The notes: generated by a model not told the origin, from the letters alone. Positions 1 through 6,618 are shown, counted from the stretch's first letter. The stretch: DNA of 18,869 bases from a bacterium (Candidatus Gribaldobacteria) CG07_land_8_20_14_0_80_33_18 (GCA_002779425.1 PEWP01000057.1:1-18869); one strand, 5' to 3'. Made by a program: numbers and translations.

Positions 1-454
1 AAAATACAAAGTTTTAATTGGTGAGAGAACAGCCGAAAGAGTTAAAATTAGCATTGGTGAAGCTATTACTACTTCTAAAGAGAAAAAAGAAGCTGCCATT
101 CGGGGAAGAAATTTAATTACTGGTTTACCTGAGGAAATTATTGTTAGTTGTGATGATATAAAGATGGCAATGGAAAAATCAGTTAGTCAAATAATTGAAG
201 CAGTAAAAACAACAATTGAAGAGACACCACCTGAAATTTTAGCTGATATAATGCAAGATGGAATTTATCTTTCCGGCGGAGGCGCTTTACTTTCGGGATT
301 AGATGTTTTAATAAGCAAAGAAACTAAGATGCCGGTAAAAATTATTGAAGACCCGCTTACTGCTGTCGTGAGAGGAGGAGGAATTGCCTTAGAACATATT
401 GATACTTTCAAACAAATTCTCAGTCAGACTGAATATCAGGAACCACCGCAATAA
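1..454 (+). CDS. mreB: Rod-shape-determining protein MreB, C-terminal part (5' truncated by window edge)
   Basis: Reading frame 2 is open from the first base and gives the last 150 residues of an actin-like MreB. MreB polymerises under the membrane and guides lateral wall synthesis. Visible family signatures are an IGERTAERVKISIG segment near the start and the nucleotide-binding DGIYLSGGGALLSGLD segment. They are followed by EDPLTAVVRGGG and an ALEHID-type C-terminal helix. An internal ATG at 164 gives only 96 residues and is not the true start, because upstream codons already match the family. It is followed by gatC after 29 nt, so the two may be co-transcribed. The N-terminal half lies outside the window. 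Confidence in the family is high; a divergent MreB paralogue (Mbl-like) cannot be excluded. Confidence 0.93.
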   Translation, partial: KYKVLIGERTAERVKISIGEAITTSKEKKEAAIRGRNLITGLPEEIIVSCDDIKMAMEKSVSQIIEAVKTTIEETPPEILADIMQDGIYLSGGGALLSGLDVLISKETKMPVKIIEDPLTAVVRGGGIALEHIDTFKQILSQTEYQEPPQ

Positions 455-459
455 ATAAA

Positions 460-482
460 CCAAAAACCAAAAACCAAAAAAC
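460..482 (+). repeat. Heptamer tandem repeat between mreB and gatC
   Basis: Three consecutive copies of CCAAAAA (460-466, 467-473, 474-480) fill almost the whole gap and end 2 nt before the gatC ATG at 484. There is no SD sequence in this leader. It has the same 7-nt period as the repeats inside gatA, pheT and miaB. Confidence 0.85.
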
Positions 483-483
483 T

Positions 484-759
484 ATGGTTTCAAAAAAAGA
501 AGTTTGTCATATCGCTAAATTAGCTCGAATTGGGTTAAAGGATACGGAAATTGAAAAAATGCAAAAAGAACTTTCTTTAATTTTAGATTATTTTAAAAAT
601 CTAGCTGAAGTTGATATTTCAAAAGTTAAATTAATTTCGGATTCGATTTTTAATGTAACAAGAGAAGATAAAATAAAAACTGAGGAAAATATTTTTAAAC
701 TTATTGAAACAGCTCCTCAAAAAGAAAAAGGATACATAAAAGTAAAATCAGTATTTTAA
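484..759 (+). CDS. gatC: Asp-tRNA(Asn)/Glu-tRNA(Gln) amidotransferase subunit C
   Basis: A 91-residue protein of the size and pattern of GatC, the small belt-like subunit that wraps around GatA and stabilises the GatCAB complex. Family features are the N-terminal VCHIAKLARIGL helix, the ELSLILDYFKNLAEVD segment with the conserved spacing of Leu and Asp, and the C-terminal REDKI..EE...L...AP pattern. GatCAB converts misacylated Glu-tRNA(Gln) and Asp-tRNA(Asn) to the correct Gln and Asn species. The stop codon TAA overlaps the gatA ATG by one base (TAATG), so the two are translationally coupled. No SD precedes the ATG; the leader is a CCAAAAA repeat. gatB lies 12 kb away. Confidence 0.93.
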   Translation: MVSKKEVCHIAKLARIGLKDTEIEKMQKELSLILDYFKNLAEVDISKVKLISDSIFNVTREDKIKTEENIFKLIETAPQKEKGYIKVKSVF

Positions 760-2195
760 TGGAATTAGAAGAATTAACAATTAAACGGGCTCACCAAGGT
801 TTGATAAAAAAGGAATTTTCTGTTTTAGAACTTGCTCAATCATGCTTAAAAAAAATTAATATTTTTGATAAGAAAATTTCTGCTTTTTTAACTGTTTTCG
901 AAGATTCAGTAATCACTCAGGCAAAAGAGATAGATAAAAAAATTTCTCAGGGTGAAGAAATTTCAATTTTAGCCGGTATCCCAGTCGCAATTAAAGATAA
1001 TATTTTAATAAAAGATACAAAATGTACTGCTGGTTCCAAGATTCTTGAAAATTATATTTCTTCTTATGATGCTACTTGTATTTCTAAACTACGGAAATTA
1101 GGAGTAGTATTTTTAGGAAAGACAAATTTAGATGAGTTTGCAATGGGTTCTTCTACGGAAAACTCTGCCTTTAAGAAAACACGCAACCCATTGGATTTAA
1201 CTCGCGTTCCCGGGGGTTCTTCCGGTGGTTCGGCAGCAGCTGTTGCTGCTAACGAGTGTATTTTTTCTTTAGGTTCCGATACGGGTGGTTCTATCCGTCA
1301 ACCGGCAGCTTTCTGTGGGGTAGTCGGATTAAAACCAACTTATGGAGCCGTTTCCCGTTACGGGTTAATTGCTTTTGCTTCTTCTCTTGATCAAATTGGT
1401 CCCCTAACTAAAACAGTGGAGGATTGTCAGATTGTTTTTGAGGCAATAAAAGGCAGGGATGAGATGGATAGCACTTCGATAAGCGCAAAGTGCAAAGTGC
1501 AAAACGCAAAGCGACAACCCAAAATTCAAAATTTTAAAATTGGGGTGCCAAAAGAATATTTTATTAAAGGAATGGAACCGGAGGTAGAAAAATTAGTTAA
1601 AAAAGCAATAAAGAAATATGAAGAGATGGGAGCTAAAATTTTAGAGATTAGTCTGCCTCACACTAAATATGCTTTAGCTTGTTATTACATTATTTCAACT
1701 TCCGAAGCCAGCGCCAATTTAGCTCGTTATGATGGTATTAAATATGGTAAGTCGGATTTTTTAGAAAAAACTCAATTTGAAAATTTGCTTGATTTTTATC
1801 TAAAGGCAAAAGAACAAGGTTTTGGCGATGAAGTGAAAAGAAGAATAATGTTAGGAACTTATGCTTTATCAACTGGTTATTATGAGGCCTATTATTTACA
1901 GGCCCAAAAAGTGAGAAATTTGATTAGAACCGATTTTGAAAAAGCATTTGAAAAAGTAGATTTTATTTTTACCCCTGTCTCACCGTCAACTGCTTTTAAA
2001 ATAGGGGAGAAAATAAAAGACCCCTTAGCTATGTATCTTTCCGATATATTTACTATTTCAATAAATTTAGCTGGTTTACCCGCTTTATCAATGCCTTGCG
2101 GAGAAGTTCAAGGTTTACCTGTAGGCCTTCAAATAATTGGAAAAAAATTTAGCGAAAATGAAATTTTTGAAGTAGCAAAAAGATGTCTTCCCTGA
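759..2195 (+). CDS. gatA: Asp-tRNA(Asn)/Glu-tRNA(Gln) amidotransferase subunit A
   Basis: A 478-residue amidase-signature enzyme. It hydrolyses glutamine and passes ammonia to GatB for transamidation of mischarged tRNA. The Ser-cis-Ser-Lys triad is present: Lys79 in AGIPVAIKDN, Ser154 in PGGSSGGSAA and the nucleophile Ser178 in DTGGSIRQPA. These are the same positions as in well-studied GatA proteins. Two oddities are seen. A Lys/Gln-rich insertion at about residues 241-257 is encoded by tandem heptamers and sits just before the conserved IGVPKEY segment. The C-terminus stops about ten residues earlier than usual, right after the GLQIIGKKFSENEIFEVA helix, and overlaps the next gene by 13 nt. 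It starts on the last base of gatC, with no SD of its own. Confidence 0.96.
   Translation: MELEELTIKRAHQGLIKKEFSVLELAQSCLKKINIFDKKISAFLTVFEDSVITQAKEIDKKISQGEEISILAGIPVAIKDNILIKDTKCTAGSKILENYISSYDATCISKLRKLGVVFLGKTNLDEFAMGSSTENSAFKKTRNPLDLTRVPGGSSGGSAAAVAANECIFSLGSDTGGSIRQPAAFCGVVGLKPTYGAVSRYGLIAFASSLDQIGPLTKTVEDCQIVFEAIKGRDEMDSTSISAKCKVQNAKRQPKIQNFKIGVPKEYFIKGMEPEVEKLVKKAIKKYEEMGAKILEISLPHTKYALACYYIISTSEASANLARYDGIKYGKSDFLEKTQFENLLDFYLKAKEQGFGDEVKRRIMLGTYALSTGYYEAYYLQAQKVRNLIRTDFEKAFEKVDFIFTPVSPSTAFKIGEKIKDPLAMYLSDIFTISINLAGLPALSMPCGEVQGLPVGLQIIGKKFSENEIFEVAKRCLP
1485..1533 (+). repeat. In-frame heptamer tandem repeat inside gatA
   Basis: Four consecutive 7-mers GCAAAGT, GCAAAGT, GCAAAAC and GCAAAGC (1485-1512) are followed after 7 nt by two copies of CAAAATT (1520-1533). 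They encode a Lys/Gln/Asn-rich stretch with no counterpart in typical GatA, in the loop before IGVPKEY. The reading frame stays open. Confidence 0.85.
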
Positions 2196-2722
2196 TAAAT
2201 TTTTTAAAAGAATTTTATAATTTGATTGCTTCCCCTCAATTTCAAGAGAAGCTTTTACCAATAAAAATAGTTTTTGGTATTTTTTTAGCTATTTTTATCT
2301 CAATAATTGTTTTCATTCTTTTAAAAAGCGATTTTTTAGTCCAAATGTGGGGAAGTTGGGCTCTCCTTGCTAAAAACATTTTTGTCCCTAAAAATGAGTT
2401 AGAAAAGAAAAATTTTAAAAAATGGCAAAAAATTAAAAAGAGATTAGAAAAGAATATGGAAGCAGAATATAAATTAGCAGCAATTGAGGCCTATGAAATG
2501 TTGGATAAGAATTTTAAAAAAATGGGGTATCAGGGTGAAAGTTTAGAAGAAAGAGTTAGAAAGTTTACTCCAGAAGAAGTATCTAATTTAGAGGAAGTTT
2601 TAAAATCTATTCAAATTTGTGCTGATATCATTCATGATCCCGATTACAAATTAAGTAAAGAAAAAGCCCAAGAAATTATCGCTAACTTCGAAAAAGTCCT
2701 AATTGATTTAGAGGTTTTTTGA
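2183..2722 (+). CDS. Conserved-looking one-helix membrane protein of unknown function
   Basis: A 179-residue protein I cannot assign to a named family. One strongly hydrophobic segment lies at about residues 27-50 (KIVFGIFLAIFISIIVFILL). It is followed by a WGSWALLAKN segment and a highly charged, helical, probably cytoplasmic domain of about 115 residues rich in Lys and Glu. That part contains AAIEAYEMLDKNFKKMGYQG and ICADIIHDPDYKLS, a pattern resembling small conserved Patescibacteria proteins found after gatA or mreB (from memory, unverified). The ATG overlaps the gatA 3' end by 13 nt in another frame, which implies coupling. The stop TGA is immediately followed by a terminator, so this is the last gene of the mreB-gatCA unit. 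A membrane-anchored scaffold or adaptor is possible, but that is a guess. Confidence 0.8.
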   Translation: MSSLINFLKEFYNLIASPQFQEKLLPIKIVFGIFLAIFISIIVFILLKSDFLVQMWGSWALLAKNIFVPKNELEKKNFKKWQKIKKRLEKNMEAEYKLAAIEAYEMLDKNFKKMGYQGESLEERVRKFTPEEVSNLEEVLKSIQICADIIHDPDYKLSKEKAQEIIANFEKVLIDLEVF

Positions 2723-2723
2723 C

Positions 2724-2832
2724 CCCCACCACTTTATACGGATTTCTAATTCAATTTATAAAGTCCGTATTTAAAGTAACTTCGTAAAATTCGTTTTGGA
2801 AGTGCGCATAAAGTGGTGGGGTTGTTTTTTTA
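2724..2832 (+). terminator. Large multi-hairpin terminator after the mreB-gatCA unit
   Basis: A perfect 14-bp stem pairs 2724-2737 (CCCCACCACTTTAT) with 2808-2821 and is followed by a T-rich run at 2824-2832. The 70-nt interior is itself structured: ATACGGA at about 2736-2742 can pair with TCCGTAT at 2764-2770, and ACTTC at 2779-2783 with GAAGT at 2799-2803. It begins 1 nt after the stop codon. The loop is far longer than that of an ordinary terminator, so a palindromic mobile element that also terminates is possible. Confidence 0.75.
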
Positions 2833-2850
2833 AAGAGTTTAGAGTACAAT
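2822..2850 (+). promoter_or_regulatory. Sigma-70-type promoter of the tRNA cluster
   Basis: TTGTTT (2822-2827), a 17-nt spacer, then TACAAT (2845-2850). The expected transcription start falls within about 1 nt of the tRNA-fMet 5' end at 2858. The -35 box lies in the T-run of the preceding terminator. Confidence 0.6.
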
Positions 2851-2857
2851 ATTTTTC

Positions 2858-2931
2858 AGCGGGGTGGAGAAGTAGTATCTTGCGAGGCCCATAACCTCGA
2901 GACGCTGGTGCAATTCCAGCCCCCGCAACCA
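2858..2931 (+). tRNA. Initiator tRNA-fMet (anticodon CAT), unusual loops
   Basis: A complete cloverleaf of 74 nt with encoded CCA. The acceptor pairs GCGGGG with CCCCGC, while position 1 (A) and position 72 (A) do not pair, the hallmark of an initiator. The anticodon CAT is at 2890-2892. Departures from the norm are several. Position 33 is C rather than T. The anticodon stem next to the loop reads AGG/CCT instead of GGG/CCC. The 7-nt D-loop (AGTAGTA) has no GG pair. The T-loop is TGCAATT, with G at position 55. The D-stem GAGA/TCTT includes one G-T wobble. It is first in the cluster, directly after the promoter. Confidence 0.88.
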
Positions 2932-2938
2932 TTTGCTC

Positions 2939-3010
2939 GGCTGCGTAGCTCAGGGGTAGAGCAAACGTTTCATAAGCGTTAGGTCAGAGGTTCAAATCCT
3001 CTCGCAGCCA
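2939..3010 (+). tRNA. tRNA-Met, elongator (anticodon CAT)
   Basis: A 72-nt cloverleaf with acceptor GGCTGCG/CGCAGCC and discriminator A, D-arm TAGCTCAGGGGTAGAGC, anticodon loop TTCATAA (CAT at 2971-2973) and a canonical T-loop TTCAAAT. CCA is not encoded. The 5' half resembles bacterial elongator tRNA-Met. A tRNA-Ile2, which also has CAT in the gene, cannot be fully ruled out without a covariance-model or TilS-identity check. Confidence 0.9.
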
Positions 3011-3015
3011 ATATT

Positions 3016-3090
3016 GCAGCTGTAGCTTAGCTGGTTTAAAGCGTCGCCCTGTCACGGCGAAGATCACGGGTTCAAATCCCGTCAGCTGCG
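3016..3090 (+). tRNA. tRNA-Asp (anticodon GTC)
   Basis: A 75-nt cloverleaf with acceptor GCAGCTG/CAGCTGC, discriminator G (the Asp identity base), anticodon stem TCGCC/GGCGA with GTC at 3051-3053, and T-loop TTCAAAT. CCA is not encoded. It lies 5 nt after tRNA-Met in the same transcript. Confidence 0.95.
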
Positions 3091-3139
3091 CAAATAATTA
3101 ACGTTTGTTTTTTAAAAAATCAATAAAAAAGGAGGAAAG

Positions 3140-3361
3140 ATGAAAAAGTATTTGATTGAAACATATTGGACAGGACCAGAAAAATATTTTGAACAGCAGA
3201 AAAAAACAAAAGAAACAAATGAAATGAATAATCGGCCATTACCCATGGTGGTTCCAAATTCTAAAAAAATTGAAGATTGGGGAAGAGCTTTAACAGAAGT
3301 TAAAAGATTGAAGGAAAAAGGTGAGCATGGTTTTCTTTGTTTGATTCTGGAACAATTTTAG
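3140..3361 (+). CDS. 73-residue soluble protein of unknown function
   Basis: I do not recognise this family. The protein is small and Lys/Glu-rich with no membrane segment or signal peptide. It begins MKKYLIETYWTG, has a charged middle (EQQKKTKETNEMNN) and ends with a short helix and LCLILEQF. A strong SD (AAGGAGG) sits 6 nt before the ATG, and a strong intrinsic terminator follows within 10 nt. This makes it a compact, probably well-expressed unit. It lies 49 nt after tRNA-Asp with no clear promoter between, so it may be transcribed with the tRNAs. The strong SD is shared with only a few genes here. It is likely a real gene, with function unknown. Confidence 0.72.
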   Translation: MKKYLIETYWTGPEKYFEQQKKTKETNEMNNRPLPMVVPNSKKIEDWGRALTEVKRLKEKGEHGFLCLILEQF

Positions 3362-3370
3362 AATTTTTTA

Positions 3371-3413
3371 AAAAAGCCCGCTAAATTTAGTAATTTTTAG
3401 CGGGCTTTTTGTT
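3371..3413 (+). terminator. Intrinsic terminator after the 73-aa gene
   Basis: A perfect 15-bp stem pairs 3371-3385 (AAAAAGCCCGCTAAA) with 3396-3410 around a 10-nt loop and runs into T residues. It would work in both directions. Confidence 0.93.
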
Positions 3414-3441
3414 TGCTTTTCAACCAAAATTAGGTTAAAAT
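3413..3441 (+). promoter_or_regulatory. Promoter of pheST-gyrB
   Basis: TTGCTT (3413-3418), a 17-nt spacer, then TAAAAT (3436-3441). The expected start is near 3448, giving a leader of about 26 nt without an SD. TATAAA at 3446-3451 is an alternative -10 with an even shorter leader. Confidence 0.5.
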
Positions 3442-3473
3442 AAGATATAAAGTAGAGCTTGATTTTTATTATT

Positions 3474-4532
3474 ATGGATTTAAAAAACATAAAGATAGAA
3501 ACCCAAAAGGAAATAAAAAACGCCAAGAATATTAAGGCCTTAGATGAAATTTTTCGAAAATATTTGGGTAAAAAAGGAGAAATTACCCAGATTTTTGATT
3601 CTTTAAAAAAACTTTCTGAGGAGAAAAAAAGAAAAATAGGCAGACAGGCAAATCTGCTTAAAAACGAGTTTAAAGAAGAAATAAAGAAAAAGTTAGAAAA
3701 AATAAAAAAAGAAGAGCGGGAATTAAAACTTAAAAAAGAAAAAATTGATATAAGTCGGCCGGGAAAAAAGATAGAAAGCGGTCATTTACATCCTTTAACT
3801 TTAATCCAAAGAGAGATTGAAGAAATTTTTAATTCAATGGGATTCGAAATTGCCGAGGGTCCAGAAATTGAATCGGAGTGGTATAATTTCGATGGTTTAA
3901 ATTTTCCTCCTGACCATCCTGCTCGGGAAATGCAGGATACTTTCTTTTTAAAACAAAAAAATAGAGAAAAACTGCCTCCGAGTAAAAAATTTGTTTTAAG
4001 AACTCATACTTCACCAGCTCAGATTCGTTATATGGAAAAACATCAACCGCCGCTTAGAATAATCGTTCCAGGCAGAGTTTTTCGGCATGAAGCAACCGAT
4101 GCCGGCCATGAAAGTAATTTTTACCACTTAGAGGGACTGATGGTGGGGAAAGATATTTCCGTAGCTAATTTTAAAGCAATAATTGAAGAGTTTTTAAGAA
4201 GATTATTCAAAACTGACTTAGAAATTCGATTGCGGCCAAGTTATTTTCCTTTTGTTGAACCAGGTTTTGAAATAGATATGACTTGTTTGATTTGTAAAGG
4301 TAAAGGGTGTTTTCTTTGTTCTAAAACTGGCTGGTTAGAATTAATGGGTGCCGGAATGGTTCATCCTAATGTTTTTAAAAATTCCGGTCTCATTCCTCAT
4401 CAGCTGAATAATGAGGGGTGGCAAGGCTTTGCCTTTGGTATTGGTTTAGACAGGTTGTCAATGATGAAATATAAAATAAATGATATCCGGTTATTTTACA
4501 GCGGTAATTTAAGATTTTTAAAACAAATTTAA
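3474..4532 (+). CDS. pheS: Phenylalanyl-tRNA synthetase alpha subunit
   Basis: A 352-residue catalytic alpha subunit of the (alpha-beta)2 enzyme that charges tRNA-Phe. An N-terminal coiled coil (about 1-90, with YLGKKGEIT) precedes the class II core. The core shows motif 2, PGRVFRHEATDAGHESNFYHLEG (about 199-221), RPSYFPFVEPG, MGAGMVHPNV, and motif 3, GFAFGIGLDRLSMMKY. A four-cysteine insertion, CxxCKGKGCxxC (Cys271, 274, 279, 282), replaces the usual hairpin before GWLEL and looks like a zinc knuckle. A TTG at 3459 would add five hydrophobic residues. The ATG at 3474 is preferred because family homology begins there. No SD is visible. pheT starts 1 nt after the stop. Confidence 0.96.
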   Translation: MDLKNIKIETQKEIKNAKNIKALDEIFRKYLGKKGEITQIFDSLKKLSEEKKRKIGRQANLLKNEFKEEIKKKLEKIKKEERELKLKKEKIDISRPGKKIESGHLHPLTLIQREIEEIFNSMGFEIAEGPEIESEWYNFDGLNFPPDHPAREMQDTFFLKQKNREKLPPSKKFVLRTHTSPAQIRYMEKHQPPLRIIVPGRVFRHEATDAGHESNFYHLEGLMVGKDISVANFKAIIEEFLRRLFKTDLEIRLRPSYFPFVEPGFEIDMTCLICKGKGCFLCSKTGWLELMGAGMVHPNVFKNSGLIPHQLNNEGWQGFAFGIGLDRLSMMKYKINDIRLFYSGNLRFLKQI

Positions 4533-4533
4533 T

Positions 4534-6603
4534 ATGTTATTTTCTTATAATTGGTTACAATCTTTTTTTAAGGGCAAATTACCCAAGCCAGAGAAATTAG
4601 CCGAGTTTTTAACAATGCATAGTTTTGAAGTTGAAAATCTAAAAAAAGTTAAAGGTGATTGGATTTTTGATATCGCTGTTTTGCCCAATCGGGCACCGGA
4701 CTGTTTTTCCCATCTGGGTATTGCCCGGGAAATCTCAGTCCTCACCGGTTTAACTCTGAGCAGCTTACTTTCGGAAATTAAAGAAGATAAAGATATAAAA
4801 GCAAAAGATTTTGTTTTGGTGGAAGTAAAAGATAAAATAGCGTGTCCGCGATATACAGCAAGAGTAATCACTGATATTAAAGTTGCTCCTTCGCCAAAAT
4901 GGCTCAAAGATAGATTAAAATCCTGCGGCTTGAGGCCGATTAACAACATTGTTGATATTGTCAATTATGTAATGCTGGAGACCGGTCAGCCCCTTCACGC
5001 CTTCGATTTTGAGAAAATCTCAGGCGTTCAAAATCAAAAATCAAAACTAAAAACTAAAAATATAGTTATTCGAAAAACAAAAAAAGGAGAAGAGATTGTT
5101 ACTTTAGATGAGGAGAAATATGATTTAGATGAGAATATCCTAATTATTGCTGATATCGAACAACCTTTGGCTATTGCTGGGATAAAAGGTGGTAAAAAAG
5201 CAGAAATTGATGAAAAAACCAAAATTGTTGTTTTAGAGTCAGCCAATTTTTATCCGCAGGTTATTCGTAAAGGTTCCAGAATTATTAATTTAAGAACCGA
5301 CGCCTCTTTGAGATTTGAGCACGGTATTGACCCAAATTTGACTGAAATAGCGATTAATCGAGCAGCTTCTTTAATTCAAGAAATTACTGGTGGAAAAGTA
5401 ACTAAAGGTTTAATTGATTTTTATTCCAAAAAAGTTTTGCCCAAAAAAATTAAGTTGGATTTGGATTATGTTGAGGGATTATTAGGAGTAAAAATCCCTA
5501 AAAAAGAAATAAAGAACATTCTAAAGAGATTAGGTTTTAAGATTGAAGAGGTTAGTTCTCAACAGTTGTTGGTTGAAATACCCACTTTTAGATTAGATAT
5601 TTCAATTCCCGAAGATTTAATTGAGGAAGTGGGAAGAATTTATGGTTATGAGAAAATTCCGAAAGTTTTCCCTCGAGCTGCTTTAGTTCCTTCCGCCAAG
5701 AATTCTGAGCTTTTTTGGGAAAGAAAGATTAAAAATATTTTAAAAGAAACCGGCTTTTCTGAGGTTTATAATTATTCTTTTATAGGCCAAAAAGATATTA
5801 GTTTATATCAATTTGCTCGTTCTAAAGAAGTTATAGAAATAGAAAATCCCATTAGTTCATTTAACAGGTATTTAAGACCCAGCTTGATTCCGAATTTATT
5901 AAAAAACACTAAAGAAAATTTAAAATGGTTTGATGAAATTAAAATTTTTGAATTGGGAAAGATTTTTTACAAAAAAGAGAAAAAGATGTTAAGCGGGGTT
6001 TTGGCAAAGAAAGAATCAAAGGATGAAGAATTTTTTGAACTTAAGGGAATTATAGATTTCTTGCTTAATAAATTAGGAATTAGCAATGTTTACTATGACC
6101 AATATAAACAAACGCCAGAAGCGTCTTCTATAAAAATTTGGCATTCCGCTAAATGCGCTGAAATTAAAATTGATGGCGAAGAGATTGGTTTTTTAGGAGA
6201 AATTCATCCAACAATTTTAGAAAAAACAGGGATTAAAGAAAAAGTCTTTGTTTTTGATATTGATTTTGAGAAATTAGCAAAGCTAAGCAGTGAAGAACAG
6301 GAATATCAACCAGTATCTATTCATCCCTCAGCAATAAGAGATTTAGCGGTTTTGGTTCCGGGTGGAACAAAAGTTGAGGAAGTTTTAAATAAAATAGAAG
6401 TTACTGGCGGAGAACTTGTCCGAGATGTTGATTTATTTGATATTTATAGCGGGGAAGAGATTCCCGAAGGAAAAGAAAATTTTGCTTTTCATATAATTTA
6501 TCAAGCTGAAGACCGAACTTTGTCTTCAAAGGAAATTGATAAAATTTATCAGAAAATAATAAAGGTCTTAGAAGAGAATCCGGAATGGGAAGTAAGAAAA
6601 TAA
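4534..6603 (+). CDS. pheT: Phenylalanyl-tRNA synthetase beta subunit, short form without the OB-fold domain
   Basis: A 689-residue beta subunit, about 100 shorter than the usual 790-800. The N-terminal MLFSYNWLQSFFKG helix runs at residue 35 (FEVENL) directly into GDWIFDIAVLPNRAPDCFSHLGIARE. In typical PheT these are separated by a tRNA-binding OB/EMAPII domain of about 110 residues. B3/B4 editing-domain sequences, the B5 domain (RLGFKIEEV...PTFRLDISIPEDLIEEVGRIYGYEKIP) and the C-terminal anticodon-binding FDX-ACB domain (from about 595, IHPSAIRDLAVLVP) are present. A Lys/Gln-rich insertion near residues 165-177 is made by heptamer repeats. It begins 1 nt after pheS and has no SD, so it is probably coupled. 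Reading frame is intact throughout. Confidence 0.95.
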   Translation: MLFSYNWLQSFFKGKLPKPEKLAEFLTMHSFEVENLKKVKGDWIFDIAVLPNRAPDCFSHLGIAREISVLTGLTLSSLLSEIKEDKDIKAKDFVLVEVKDKIACPRYTARVITDIKVAPSPKWLKDRLKSCGLRPINNIVDIVNYVMLETGQPLHAFDFEKISGVQNQKSKLKTKNIVIRKTKKGEEIVTLDEEKYDLDENILIIADIEQPLAIAGIKGGKKAEIDEKTKIVVLESANFYPQVIRKGSRIINLRTDASLRFEHGIDPNLTEIAINRAASLIQEITGGKVTKGLIDFYSKKVLPKKIKLDLDYVEGLLGVKIPKKEIKNILKRLGFKIEEVSSQQLLVEIPTFRLDISIPEDLIEEVGRIYGYEKIPKVFPRAALVPSAKNSELFWERKIKNILKETGFSEVYNYSFIGQKDISLYQFARSKEVIEIENPISSFNRYLRPSLIPNLLKNTKENLKWFDEIKIFELGKIFYKKEKKMLSGVLAKKESKDEEFFELKGIIDFLLNKLGISNVYYDQYKQTPEASSIKIWHSAKCAEIKIDGEEIGFLGEIHPTILEKTGIKEKVFVFDIDFEKLAKLSSEEQEYQPVSIHPSAIRDLAVLVPGGTKVEEVLNKIEVTGGELVRDVDLFDIYSGEEIPEGKENFAFHIIYQAEDRTLSSKEIDKIYQKIIKVLEENPEWEVRK
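5028..5062 (+). repeat. In-frame heptamer tandem repeat inside pheT
   Basis: Five consecutive 7-mers TCAAAAT, CAAAAAT, CAAAACT, AAAAACT and AAAAATA encode a Lys/Gln/Ser-rich loop between HAFDFEKISG and IVIRKTKKGEE. Confidence 0.85.
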
Positions 6604-6618
6604 GAACATTGTCTTTAT

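Noticed and set aside
2720..2722. TGA read as a sense codon (Gly code of SR1/Gracilibacteria)
   Set aside because: TGA ends several genes exactly at the expected family C-termini and in ATGA overlaps; no in-frame TGA is needed anywhere.
2939..3010. tRNA-Ile2 (lysidine) instead of elongator tRNA-Met
   Set aside because: The 5' half and D-arm match elongator tRNA-Met better, though an identity-element check would settle it.
3459..3473. TTG start of pheS adding MIFII
   Set aside because: It has no SD, the added residues are hydrophobic and unlike PheS, and the ATG at 3474 matches the family N-terminus.
4545..4964. 139-codon reverse-strand ORF over pheT, and similar ones at 3829-4014, 5034-5246, 6401-6625, 7556-7819, 8962-9392, 14419-14631
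   Set aside because: All lie inside well-supported genes on the other strand, with no SD, promoter or family resemblance.
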